Assembly (NCBI RefSeq): GCF_034929435.1
Contig: NZ_JAYFUM010000005.1
Location: 186,001 to 250,000 of the forward strand
Length of the DNA: 64,000 nt
Reading direction: 5' to 3'
DNA from: Arcicella rigui
GTDB taxonomy: Bacteria > Bacteroidota > Bacteroidia > Cytophagales > Spirosomataceae
The stretch's first letter is position 1. Every line of letters starts with the position of its first letter. Of this stretch, positions 1 through 8,104 are shown one piece after another. The translations under genes were made by a program, and so were the position numbers. Below the pieces are notes generated by a model, which was not told the DNA's origin, did no database searches, and saw only the letters and a list, made by a program, of their open reading frames with translations.

Positions 1-1
1 T

Positions 2-724
2 ATTATTACACTTTTTGAATTTGTGGATTCAAATGAGAAAGTTCATTTGTTTATTGAAAAAGATAATGCTTTTCAAGAGTTATTCTTTTCAGAAGAATAT
101 CGCTACAATAAAGAAAATATCTTGTATATGGTGAGCAAAAAAGGCTATATAGGTCAATTGAGAGCATTATTAGGAGATTGTAGCAAAATTCAAGTGAATG
201 ATAATTTACCTTATACAAAGAGTGAAATTTTAAAAATTTGTTTAGCTTACTTAAAATGCAAAGGTGATAATTCATCTTTTACAGTTAATACAAGTGAAAA
301 TAAAGAAGAGCGAATAACTTATTCTTTAGGAGTGCTTGGCGGACATTTTTTAAGAGTGGATAATCCACAAAATTGGATTGGAGGTTTAGCTTTAAGAATG
401 AACTTCCCTCGCAATTTTAGGAATGCTTTTTTGTTAATTGAGGCTAATTATAATAATATCAGAGAATCAAGTGGACAGTTTATTAATCCTAAATACGATG
501 ATGGACTTCAAGTTTTTGGGGGAAATGTTTTAGGTGGAATGCACTTAGGTAAAGGAAGTATTAGACCTTATGTAAATGTAGGTTTGTCAGCAATGGGTAA
601 ATTTGGAGGAGAAGGTATTGTTGGTGCAGGTGTTAGTTGGAAAAGAGCCGTAAAAATAGAATACAGAGAATTAACAAACGGAAGTTTAAGAAATGTAATA
701 TTCTCTGTTTTGTATGATTTTTAA
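2..724 (+). CDS. Outer-membrane beta-barrel-like protein, 5' end missing
   Basis: The reading frame is open to the left edge of the window, so the gene is truncated; the internal GTG at 23 is probably not its real start. The visible 240 residues have an N-terminal part rich in charged residues and a C-terminal half with alternating hydrophobic and aromatic segments rich in glycine. It ends in aromatic Phe (VLYDF), as is typical of outer-membrane barrel strands exported by the BAM complex. By inference it is a Bacteroidota surface protein of unknown role. A strong hairpin follows 24 bases after the stop. No enzyme motif was seen and the family could not be named. Confidence 0.6.
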   Translation: MITLFEFVDSNEKVHLFIEKDNAFQELFFSEEYRYNKENILYMVSKKGYIGQLRALLGDCSKIQVNDNLPYTKSEILKICLAYLKCKGDNSSFTVNTSENKEERITYSLGVLGGHFLRVDNPQNWIGGLALRMNFPRNFRNAFLLIEANYNNIRESSGQFINPKYDDGLQVFGGNVLGGMHLGKGSIRPYVNVGLSAMGKFGGEGIVGAGVSWKRAVKIEYRELTNGSLRNVIFSVLYDF

Positions 725-747
725 GGATTCTTTAATAAATAAATTTG

Positions 748-781
748 AACAAATGTCAGGCTTTGGTCTGACATTTGTTTA
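748..781 (+). terminator. Hairpin terminator, copy 1 of a repeated hairpin
   Basis: A 12-bp perfect stem (748-759 with 768-779) encloses the 8-base loop GCTTTGGT and ends in a short T run. The inner stem and the loop recur at 2922-2947. It ends the left-edge barrel gene and precedes the three-gene operon. Confidence 0.75.
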
Positions 782-828
782 TTAGATACATCTATAAATT
801 CTTTAATAAAAATTAAACCTTAGAAAAG

Positions 829-1422
829 ATGATAAATTATGAAGCCTTAGTAATTGAACTATCAAACTTAGCCAATCTTCAATTAAAGTTAAATAAGCTA
901 GGTGGACCAGATTTTGATGGAGAAATATTTGATGAAATTTTAGAAATTCAAGATAACGTTTTGAGTTTATTTGGACTATCATCAACTACTGAGAATGAAA
1001 AACTCTTACAATTTAACGAAATACCCTCTCAAGAAGAAATTTTAGAAAGAATAACGTCACTTCATAACAGAGCGACTATTTATTTTCAAAGTAATACAAA
1101 ATCTGATATACAAATCTTAAATGAAGCACAAGAATTTTCACATGAATTTAGTGCAGTTTTACCAGAATTAAATATTAGAACTCATGTATATACTATTTTT
1201 GTATATAATGAAATACTTCTTAAAAAGGATGATTCAATTGAAAATGTCTTAAATGAATTAAAAATTGCAAATAATCCTGAAAACCTTGACGCTTTGGGTC
1301 GTTTATTATTTGAGGAAGATGAGCAGGTATTTGGCGAACTCTTTGAGATGTTAGAAAATAATGGCTTGATTTATCTTGATAAATTTATCATAGCCAATTT
1401 TTTGGATGATGATGAAGATTAA
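829..1422 (+). CDS. Hypothetical acidic protein
   Basis: 197 residues, strongly acidic, mostly predicted helical, with an Asp/Glu-rich tail (DDDED). There is no signal peptide, membrane segment or catalytic motif, so it is probably cytoplasmic. The start follows an A-rich leader typical of Bacteroidota. It is the first gene of a three-gene unit, only 21 bases before the next gene. Codons are strongly A/T at third positions compared with the metabolic genes downstream. I do not recognise the family. An antitoxin, immunity or adaptor role is possible, but nothing in the sequence shows it. Confidence 0.7.
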   Translation: MINYEALVIELSNLANLQLKLNKLGGPDFDGEIFDEILEIQDNVLSLFGLSSTTENEKLLQFNEIPSQEEILERITSLHNRATIYFQSNTKSDIQILNEAQEFSHEFSAVLPELNIRTHVYTIFVYNEILLKKDDSIENVLNELKIANNPENLDALGRLLFEEDEQVFGELFEMLENNGLIYLDKFIIANFLDDDED

Positions 1423-1443
1423 TCATAAACGACAAACGCTAAT

Positions 1444-2253
1444 ATGGAAAAGACCTTCGATATAACTTTAATTGTAAATTATCTTGAGAAATTTAAATTT
1501 GATTTGCATAAATTATACAGTTGGAATGCAAAAATTGATAAGCTAATCGACTTGGGTATTTTTACCAAGGAAAAAGTTTTAGAATTAAATAGCCTAACAC
1601 CGTATGAGAAAGAGATAGAGTTAAAGAAAGTTGTTGGAGGAAAATTAAGAGAGTATTTAGAAACAGACAAATCTTCGTTTGAAAAGCTTTGTTTATGGAT
1701 AATTAAAGATTGGGGTGGTATTACATCCGCAAATGATAGAGAAACGATAAATTTGGTTTACAGTTTTCTAAATGATGAAAAAAAGAGTTTTAAGAGGATT
1801 GCAAGCAAATCTAAAGTAGGAGCATATTTGTATCCAGAACAAAATGTAATTTATGATTCTCGGGTAGCTTACTCAATTAATTGGATTATTTTAAAAGAAA
1901 ATGCAGGTGAAGTTTTTTTCCCTATACCTGAAGGACGAAACTCTAAAATGTCTGCGTTTGACTTAGATGTTCTTATTCGGTTAAAAAATATTCATCATTT
2001 TCAACCCAAATCAAGAATACAGACAGAAGAACGATTCTTTATTAAAAATGCTGATAAAAAAATATTTATTAAAGAATCGGAGGCATATATAGAGCTAACT
2101 ACTTTGATAAAAAGGATAAGTGATGAGTTATGGAAAGGTGATGATGAAAAAAAACGAAATTTGTACTACACTGAAATGTTATTGTTTTCAATTGCTGACA
2201 GAGAAATCTTTATGGACATAACTAATACTGTAAAATTTGAAATGAATATTTAA
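1444..2253 (+). CDS. Hypothetical protein with an IYDSRVA-type motif
   Basis: 269 residues, soluble, no signal peptide. The middle contains a Trp-Gly pair (DWGG, around residue 90), then SKSKVGAYLYPEQ and the motif IYDSRVAYSINW (about residues 137-148). The pattern of a conserved lysine, a proline and IYDSRVA resembles uncharacterised bacterial proteins that I recall but cannot name. Charged C-terminal helices follow (LLFSIADREIF). It sits between two other unknown genes, 21 bases after one and 11 before the next, so co-transcription is likely. No function is assigned. Confidence 0.7.
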   Translation: MEKTFDITLIVNYLEKFKFDLHKLYSWNAKIDKLIDLGIFTKEKVLELNSLTPYEKEIELKKVVGGKLREYLETDKSSFEKLCLWIIKDWGGITSANDRETINLVYSFLNDEKKSFKRIASKSKVGAYLYPEQNVIYDSRVAYSINWIILKENAGEVFFPIPEGRNSKMSAFDLDVLIRLKNIHHFQPKSRIQTEERFFIKNADKKIFIKESEAYIELTTLIKRISDELWKGDDEKKRNLYYTEMLLFSIADREIFMDITNTVKFEMNI

Positions 2254-2264
2254 ACTATAACCTT

Positions 2265-2873
2265 ATGAATATTATAGAAGAAAAATATTGTGGTATATTA
2301 GCAACTATTGATTGGAACTCAAATAAATGGCAAAATGTACCAACTATTGAAGACTTAGAAAGTACAAAATTTGGTTATGTAGAAGAAAATAACAAAACTT
2401 ACACAGCTATAAATTTTGGACATGAAATGTACCCAAGCGATGAAGATGAATATTATTCAGGGCTACTTCCACAATTATGGACTAAAACACCAGATAAAGA
2501 AAAATCTAAAACAGTAAAGATTGTAATTTTAAAGTCAAAAAATTGGAAAGATGGTTTAACTTATATTGTCGGTTTTTATGCTTTTCCTATTTTTGAAAAA
2601 GGTAGAAAAAAATCCCCAATAGATACTTTTAAAGAATATTTTGAAACGAATATAAAGTCACTACCTAAAGATATTTATCTACTTGAAAATTATGTATTAT
2701 TTAATGAGGATGATGAGAAACAATTTCTTCCTAAAGGAAAAAAAGTAGGAAAACGAGGTTATAATTATTTAACCAAAGATAATGTATGTAAATTTTTAGA
2801 TGTAATGACAAACAAAAATCCAGATTCAAAATTGATGGGAATAAAATTCAGAATAATAAAATCTCTGAATTAA
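2265..2873 (+). CDS. Hypothetical protein, third gene of the unknown operon
   Basis: 202 residues, soluble, rich in Lys, Tyr and Trp. Visible motifs are FGYVEENNKTYTAINFGHE, a short acidic stretch (PSDEDEYYSG), LLPQLWTKTP and YIVGFYAFP. It probably has a mixed alpha/beta fold. The start lies 11 bases after the preceding stop, so it belongs to the same transcript. The terminator-like hairpin at 2922 closes the unit. The family is not recognised and no catalytic residues can be argued for. Confidence 0.7.
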   Translation: MNIIEEKYCGILATIDWNSNKWQNVPTIEDLESTKFGYVEENNKTYTAINFGHEMYPSDEDEYYSGLLPQLWTKTPDKEKSKTVKIVILKSKNWKDGLTYIVGFYAFPIFEKGRKKSPIDTFKEYFETNIKSLPKDIYLLENYVLFNEDDEKQFLPKGKKVGKRGYNYLTKDNVCKFLDVMTNKNPDSKLMGIKFRIIKSLN

Positions 2874-2921
2874 TCATTAACTATACTAATTACAAAGAAT
2901 TTTAATTCCTAATATATATTT

Positions 2922-2955
2922 GAATGTCAGGCTTTGGTCTGACATTCTTCGTTTT
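2922..2955 (+). terminator. Hairpin terminator, copy 2 of the repeated hairpin
   Basis: A 9-bp perfect stem (2922-2930 with 2939-2947) and the loop GCTTTGGT, identical to the loop at 760-767, followed by a T-rich stretch. It closes the three-gene operon. Confidence 0.75.
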
Positions 2956-3001
2956 AAGCAAAATCAATTAAACAGACAGAAGTAATAGACTTCATCAAGT
3001 A

Positions 3002-4144
3002 ATGAATAGAATCTATTTAGATAATGCTGCTACTACTCCGATGGATAGAGCGGTAATTGACGCAATGCTTCCGATGATGGAAGAAAACTTTGGCAATCCT
3101 TCATCTATCCATACTCACGGGCGTCAGGTGCGTAATACCATCGAGCGTTCGAGAAAAACAATTGCTAATCTTTTAAATACTTCGCCTGCCGAAATTTTCT
3201 TTACTTCGGGTGGTACAGAAGCAGACAATACGGCGATTGTTCGCTCTATTGAAGACTTTGGCATTACGCACGCCATTACTTCGCCTTTAGAACACCATGC
3301 GGTTTTGCATACGATGGAGTACTTGGCAAAAAAAGGAAAAATCAAATTGAGTTATGTGGCTTTAGATGCCAAAGGACATATTGATTTAGGGCATTTAGAA
3401 GAACTTCTAAGGGATAATCCTAAAACTTTGGTTTCGTTGATGCATGGTAATAATGAAATCGGAAATCTTTTAGATTTGAATATCGTCGGACAATTGTGTG
3501 AAGATTATGGAGCGATTTTCCATTCGGATACTGTACAAACGATGGGCCATTATCGCCACGACTTACAACAATTGAAAATTGATTTCTTGGTAGGTGCGGC
3601 TCATAAATTTCATGGGCCTAAAGGTGTAGGCTTTTTGTATATCAATGCTAAAAGTAAAATTTCTCCATTCATTCACGGTGGTTCGCAAGAAAGAAATATG
3701 CGTGGAGGTACTGAAAATGTATATGGAATTGTAGGTTTGGCTAAAGCCTTGGAAATTGCTTACGCTGGCATGGATGAACACCGCAAACATGTAGAAGGCT
3801 TGAAAAGTAGAATGATTGAGAAGTTGCAACAAAATATTGAAGGAGTAGAATTCAATGGAGATTCAGCAAATCTTGAGAATAGCCTTTATACAGTATTGAA
3901 TGTAAGCTTCCCGCCGTCTGACGAAGGCGATATGTTTTTGTTTAATTTAGACATTAATAAAATTTCAGCCTCAGGTGGAAGTGCTTGTACGAGTGGTTCG
4001 GATATTGGTTCACACGTTTTGACGGCTCTGAATGTAGCTCCAGACCGTCCTTCGGTACGTTTCTCGTTTTCGAAATATAATACTGTTGAAGAAATAGATT
4101 ACGTAGTAGAAAAACTTATCAGCATTGTGAAAACTCCTGTATAA
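3002..4144 (+). CDS. Cysteine desulfurase (NifS/IscS family)
   Basis: PLP-dependent enzyme that takes sulfur from L-cysteine, giving alanine and an enzyme persulfide for Fe-S cluster or tRNA thiolation. The 380 residues match the family in length. The sequence shows LDNAATTPMD at the N-terminus, TSGGTEADN (68-76), His98-His99 for PLP stacking, HSDTVQ with Asp176, the PLP lysine Lys202 in AAHKFHGPKG, and the persulfide Cys329 in SGGSACTSGS. The start gives the canonical N-terminus IYLDNAATTP. No IscU, SufE or other Fe-S gene is adjacent, so the physiological acceptor cannot be told. A strong terminator follows. Confidence 0.95.
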   Translation: MNRIYLDNAATTPMDRAVIDAMLPMMEENFGNPSSIHTHGRQVRNTIERSRKTIANLLNTSPAEIFFTSGGTEADNTAIVRSIEDFGITHAITSPLEHHAVLHTMEYLAKKGKIKLSYVALDAKGHIDLGHLEELLRDNPKTLVSLMHGNNEIGNLLDLNIVGQLCEDYGAIFHSDTVQTMGHYRHDLQQLKIDFLVGAAHKFHGPKGVGFLYINAKSKISPFIHGGSQERNMRGGTENVYGIVGLAKALEIAYAGMDEHRKHVEGLKSRMIEKLQQNIEGVEFNGDSANLENSLYTVLNVSFPPSDEGDMFLFNLDINKISASGGSACTSGSDIGSHVLTALNVAPDRPSVRFSFSKYNTVEEIDYVVEKLISIVKTPV

Positions 4145-4164
4145 GCAAAGGCTAAATAGATTTA

Positions 4165-4205
4165 ATACAAAAGGCTCAGAGATTATCTGAGCCTTTTGTA
4201 TATTT
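4165..4205 (+). terminator. Rho-independent terminator after the cysteine desulfurase
   Basis: A 16-bp perfect stem (4165-4180 with 4186-4201) around the loop GATTA, with A/T-rich outer pairs and GGCTCAGA inside. It is placed 20 bases after the stop codon. Confidence 0.85.
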
Positions 4206-4224
4206 GTTTAATTGCCAAATTAAA

Positions 4225-4265
4225 AATGGCTTTCAGCCGTCGGCTTTCGGTCGTCAATTTTCGGA
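4225..4265. repeat. Short degenerate word repeat, single arm
   Basis: Intergenic DNA with variants of a word GGCTTTC / GCCGTCGGC / CGGTCGTC in a row. It resembles one arm of the inverted word arrays found elsewhere in this window, but no clear opposing arm is seen. The rest of 4206-4395 is AT-rich with nothing recognisable. Confidence 0.4.
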
Positions 4266-4395
4266 GATTGACATTCTTTTATTGGATTTTATTACTCTCG
4301 AAAACCTTTAATTATTGCATCTTGAAGCATATTTTTAAATATAAAAAGCATTACTGATTCATCAATTTTTAAATCCTTACTAATATTATAAACTT

Positions 4396-5733
4396 ATGCC
4401 GACAACAGATAGCCACCATCCGATTGCCGAAAATCATCAGCCAACCTTAAAAAAAGTAATAAATACCACACAATTATGGGCCATTGCGGTTGGCTTGGTT
4501 ATTTCAGGAGAGTACTTTGGCTGGAATTATGGTTGGGCTTCCTCTGGAACAATTGGCTTTTTAATCGCTACTTTATTGGTGACGGTAATGTACATTACTT
4601 TCATTTTTTCTTATACCGAACTCACTACTTCTATTCCGCACGCAGGCGGTGCATTCGATTACGCCAATCGAGCTTTTGGTCATGTTGGCGGTTTTATTGC
4701 AGGCTTTGCTACTTTGGTAGATTTTCTTTTAGCTCCACCAGCCATTGCGTATGCTTTAGGAAGTTATGTACATTTTTTACATCCACTGATTCCTGTGATT
4801 CCAACGGCAGTAGCGATGTATGTGATTTTTATCGGAATTAATATTTTTGGTATCAAAGAATCAGCTCGTTTTTCACTTTTTGTAACTATTTTATCTGTTG
4901 CAGAGTTACTTATTTATATAGCGGTGATTGTTCCTTACTTCAAAACCGAAAATTTTGTTGCCAACAATCCGCCCATCAGTACAAACAGTATTTTTGCTGG
5001 AATCCCTTTTGCGATATGGTTTTTTGTTGCCATCGAAGGCGTAGCAATGGTAGCCGAAGAAGTAAAAGAACCACGAACAACGATTCCGAAAGCCTATATT
5101 TCAAGTATTATTACTTTAGTGGTGTTAGCTTTGGGCGTAATGGTTCTGAGCGGAGGCGTTGGCGATTGGCGGACACTAAGTACCATAGATTATCCTTTAC
5201 CCGAAACTTTGTCGATGGCATTGGGCAAAAACAATAGTTTATCAAAGATTTTTGCCAGTCTCGGTCTTTTCGGTTTAATTGCTTCTTTTCACTGTAATAC
5301 CATTAGTTATTCTCGACAATTGTTTGCTTTAGCTCGTGCAGGATACTTGCCTGCTTTTTTAGCGAGTGTTAATAAAAAGTATCAAACGCCTCATTGGGCT
5401 TTGATTGTTGGTGGATTGGTTGGAACTTTAGCAATCCTTACAGGAACTACGGATAAAATTATCATCATGTCGGTACTGGGTGCGGTGGTGATGTACGGTA
5501 CAAGTATGGTAAGTTTGCTGGTTTTAAGGAAAAAAGAGCCTTTACTTGATAGACCTTATCTTGCTCCATTTTATCCTTATTTTCCAATCATTGCTTTGCT
5601 TTTGTCTTTCGTTTGTATGTGTGCGATTGTGTATTATAATGTAGGATTGAGTTTACTTTTTTTCGGTAGTATGTTGGTGTGTTTGGTAGGCTTTCTATTA
5701 ATATTTGGAGTAAAAGCTCCACAAAAAATCTAA
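4396..5733 (+). CDS. APC-family amine/amino-acid permease, ethanolamine-permease-like
   Basis: 445 residues with about 12 hydrophobic membrane segments after a polar 25-residue N-terminus, the length and plan of the amino acid/polyamine/organocation superfamily. The first segment carries ISGEYFGWNYGWASSGTIG and is followed by SYTELTTSIPHAGGAFDYA. Both are characteristic of ethanolamine permeases rather than general amino-acid carriers. Later motifs include FAIWFFVAIEGVAMVAEEVKEP. It should import its substrate across the inner membrane by cation symport. No ethanolamine ammonia-lyase gene is in the window, so the substrate is an inference. The next gene begins 43 bases downstream and could be co-transcribed. 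Confidence 0.85.
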   Translation: MPTTDSHHPIAENHQPTLKKVINTTQLWAIAVGLVISGEYFGWNYGWASSGTIGFLIATLLVTVMYITFIFSYTELTTSIPHAGGAFDYANRAFGHVGGFIAGFATLVDFLLAPPAIAYALGSYVHFLHPLIPVIPTAVAMYVIFIGINIFGIKESARFSLFVTILSVAELLIYIAVIVPYFKTENFVANNPPISTNSIFAGIPFAIWFFVAIEGVAMVAEEVKEPRTTIPKAYISSIITLVVLALGVMVLSGGVGDWRTLSTIDYPLPETLSMALGKNNSLSKIFASLGLFGLIASFHCNTISYSRQLFALARAGYLPAFLASVNKKYQTPHWALIVGGLVGTLAILTGTTDKIIIMSVLGAVVMYGTSMVSLLVLRKKEPLLDRPYLAPFYPYFPIIALLLSFVCMCAIVYYNVGLSLLFFGSMLVCLVGFLLIFGVKAPQKI

Positions 5734-5775
5734 TATTCATTTCGCTCCAAACAGGTAGCGAATGTAAATAAAAAC

Positions 5776-6498
5776 ATGAAAAAGGCAGTAGTATTATTAC
5801 ATGGTTTTGGCGAAGACTCCACCATTTGGAGTGGTTATGTGCCTTTCTTACAAAAAGACTTTTTTATCATTACGCCAGAATATGCACGTTTGAGTCACTT
5901 AAAGACGATAGAACAATATGCAGATTTTGTGAATGACATTGTAGTAGCAAGTGGTTTCGAGAAATGTATTCTTATCGGACACTCGATGGGTGGCTATATT
6001 GCTTTGGCTTTTGCTGAAAAATATGCTGAAAAAGTATTGGGGCTTTCATTGTTTCATTCAACTGCTTTTGCGGATTCGGATGAGAAAAAGGTAGCAAGAA
6101 GTAAAAATGTAGAATTTCTGAAAACTCACGGAACAGAAGCATTTATCAAAGCCACAACTCCCAACTTGTATGCAGAAACTTTTGCTAAAAAATACCCAGA
6201 AATCATCCAAAAGCATATTTTAGCTTCTTCTACTTTGCCAGTGGAGGCACTGATTGCAGGCATGGAAGCCATGCGTGAACGTCCTGACAGAAAGCACGTG
6301 CTGAAATCTTTGCGTTGTCCGGTAATGTTTATTATTGGAGAAAAAGACAAAAGTGTAGCTCCTGCCGATGCGAAAGCTCAGATTATGATTCCTAAATTTT
6401 TCTCTTCGTTGATACTCGACGAAGTAGCTCACATGGGAATGATTGAAGAACCAGAAGATTGCTTGAAATTTGTAGGGAAATTTTTGTTGAAGTGTTAA
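5776..6498 (+). CDS. Alpha/beta hydrolase
   Basis: 240 residues of a single alpha/beta-hydrolase domain without signal peptide, so cytoplasmic. The oxyanion-hole motif LLHGFGED lies at 7-14, the nucleophile elbow GHSMGG has Ser70, the acid is probably Asp191 in GEKDKS, and the base is His219 in EVAHMGM. The triad is therefore complete. The fold supports esterases, lactonases and C-C hydrolases, and the substrate cannot be deduced. It lies between the permease and the psi-like gene, 12 bases before the latter, so these two are probably translated from one message. Confidence 0.9.
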   Translation: MKKAVVLLHGFGEDSTIWSGYVPFLQKDFFIITPEYARLSHLKTIEQYADFVNDIVVASGFEKCILIGHSMGGYIALAFAEKYAEKVLGLSLFHSTAFADSDEKKVARSKNVEFLKTHGTEAFIKATTPNLYAETFAKKYPEIIQKHILASSTLPVEALIAGMEAMRERPDRKHVLKSLRCPVMFIIGEKDKSVAPADAKAQIMIPKFFSSLILDEVAHMGMIEEPEDCLKFVGKFLLKC

Positions 6499-6510
6499 AT
6501 AAAAAGAAAA

Positions 6511-7047
6511 ATGTTTGAGAATAATAGTGCGGTTTTTCAATACCTTTTTGCGGAAGAACATCTTTTTGTGATTCCCGAAAATGCTACAATTGCTGTACCC
6601 GAAAAAGTACTTGAACCAGAAAATGTTCAAGTAGTAAAAGAAGTACCCCAGCCGATTGTAGAAGAAGAAAAATCACAAGAATTATTGCATTTTGTGCCAA
6701 GTCACAGAGTAGTGATTTTGGTAAATAATATCAGTGAAGCCGACAAAGTACTTTTATCAAAAATCTTAGTAGCGGTAAAATTAGATTTAAGCAAAGTAGA
6801 TTTAGTGGAATTATCGCTACTAAAAACGATGAATGTAAAAACAGCATTATCACAAAATCTGATAAGTCATTTTATCACCTTTGGCATACCAATGCCTAAT
6901 ATTAAGCTTGAGATTCCTTTAATGGCATATCAAATAAAAGAAATCAAAAGTATTCGTTTTTTATTTTCTGATGCTTTGAGTGAATTGCAAAATGATGTAG
7001 AAAAGAAAAAAGCCCTTTGGAAGGCTTTGCAGGAAATGTTTTTGTAG
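6511..7047 (+). CDS. Putative DNA polymerase III psi subunit-like (HolD-like) protein
   Basis: 178 residues. An N-terminal segment is followed by a low-complexity Glu/Val/Pro linker (about 27-58), then a compact domain. Two stretches resemble E. coli HolD. One is HRVVILVNNISEADKVLLSKIL (65-86 here), compared with a beta strand, conserved Asn and helix in HolD. The other is the C-terminal FSDALSELQNDVEKKKALW (152-170), compared with the Ala-Leu, spacer, Ala-Leu-Trp helix of HolD. In HolD the fold links the chi subunit and SSB to the clamp loader. The match is by eye from memory and could be convergent. The gene follows an alpha/beta hydrolase by 12 bases, and a bidirectional terminator follows. 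Confidence 0.5.
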   Translation: MFENNSAVFQYLFAEEHLFVIPENATIAVPEKVLEPENVQVVKEVPQPIVEEEKSQELLHFVPSHRVVILVNNISEADKVLLSKILVAVKLDLSKVDLVELSLLKTMNVKTALSQNLISHFITFGIPMPNIKLEIPLMAYQIKEIKSIRFLFSDALSELQNDVEKKKALWKALQEMFL

Positions 7048-7049
7048 AA

Positions 7050-7088
7050 ATTTACTTGGTAGGTTCTCTAAGAATCTACCAAGTAAAT
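7050..7088. terminator. Bidirectional terminator between convergent genes
   Basis: A 13-bp perfect stem (7050-7062 with 7076-7088) around a 13-base loop that can itself pair partly (TTCT/AGAA). A/T-rich ends serve both the psi-like gene on the plus strand and the FAH gene on the minus strand. Confidence 0.75.
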
Positions 7089-7095
7089 ATAGAAT

Positions 7096-7929
7096 CTAAG
7101 CCTTCTCCTCCACCGTATTCGTCAATGTTCCAATGCCTTCAATCGTAATTTTAATTACATCACCAACGGCTAAAGTAAATTCATTTGGAGGAACAACGCC
7201 CGTTCCTGTCATCAAATATACTCCTTGTGGGAAAGTGGTTTCTCTGAATAAAAATGAAATCAGTTCCGTATGCTTTCGCTTCATGCGATTAATCGCAATA
7301 CTTCCCTCAAATAGTGAAACATTATTCCTAATAATCTCAAGCGAAATCAAAGTATCTTGACTAATTTCTCCTTCAGTTACATACAAACAAGGGCCGATGG
7401 CAGCGGCTTTGTCATAACTTTTGGCTTGAGGTAAGTACAGCGGATTTTCGCCTTCAATATCTCTCGAACTCATGTCGTTGCCAACCGTGTAGCCAACAAT
7501 TTTTCCACTTGAAGTAGCAAAAAGTGTCAGTTCTGGCTCAGGAATATTCCAAGCGGAATCTTTACGAATACGCACAAAATCGTTTGTACCTACGCAGCGA
7601 CTTGCAGGAGACTTAAAGAAAATCTCAGGGCGTTCGGCTTCATAAACACGAGCATAAAAATCGCCACCACCAGCATCTTTAGATTCTTCAATGCGTGCTT
7701 CACGGCTACGCATATAGGTTACGCCAGATGCCCAAATTTCTTGTTGCCCGATGGGAGGTAGTATTTCATCGCCAGCCCATGCTATACTTGTAAGTGTTGC
7801 TATTTCTTTACTTACTTGTTCGTATAAATCATCACGATTTACATAAGCGTCCCAATTACTTTCGGTAGATAAATAAAATTTATCAGCCGATTCTACAATA
7901 ATTCCCTGTTTGGTTTTGTAAATTTTCAT
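7096..7929 (-). CDS. Fumarylacetoacetate hydrolase family protein, KdaD-like dehydratase
   Basis: 277 residues. The core shows IWASGVTYMRSREAR (65-79), FYARVYEAERPEIFFK (91-106), the metal-binding EPE (131-133), NDMSSRD with Asp152, and Lys170 in LPQAKSYDKA. The signature ASGVTY.RS..AR..ES with AERPE..FK is that of 2-keto-3-deoxy-pentonate dehydratases, which act in oxidative arabinose or xylose breakdown, more than of true fumarylacetoacetases. The enzyme is Mg-dependent and cytoplasmic. It is monocistronic here, with no sugar dehydrogenase next to it, so the dehydratase assignment rests on motifs alone. Confidence 0.8.
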   Translation of the reverse strand: MKIYKTKQGIIVESADKFYLSTESNWDAYVNRDDLYEQVSKEIATLTSIAWAGDEILPPIGQQEIWASGVTYMRSREARIEESKDAGGGDFYARVYEAERPEIFFKSPASRCVGTNDFVRIRKDSAWNIPEPELTLFATSSGKIVGYTVGNDMSSRDIEGENPLYLPQAKSYDKAAAIGPCLYVTEGEISQDTLISLEIIRNNVSLFEGSIAINRMKRKHTELISFLFRETTFPQGVYLMTGTGVVPPNEFTLAVGDVIKITIEGIGTLTNTVEEKA

Positions 7930-8104
7930 TATTAAAGGTTTGATTTGAAAGGTCTAAATTGATAAAGCAGACAGAAATGCTATTTTTACCAAATATATTG
8001 CCATAAATTTATCAAAATAAATCAAATTGTTTTACGAATCAAACCATCTGATTTGCTAAAGATGTCGATTTAAAATTTATATATTATTGAAAGACAAATT
8101 AACA

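Noticed and set aside
8087..8104. TTG start of the sulfite oxidase-like gene
   Set aside because: The ATG at 8105 places the twin-arginine motif at the expected distance from the N-terminus.
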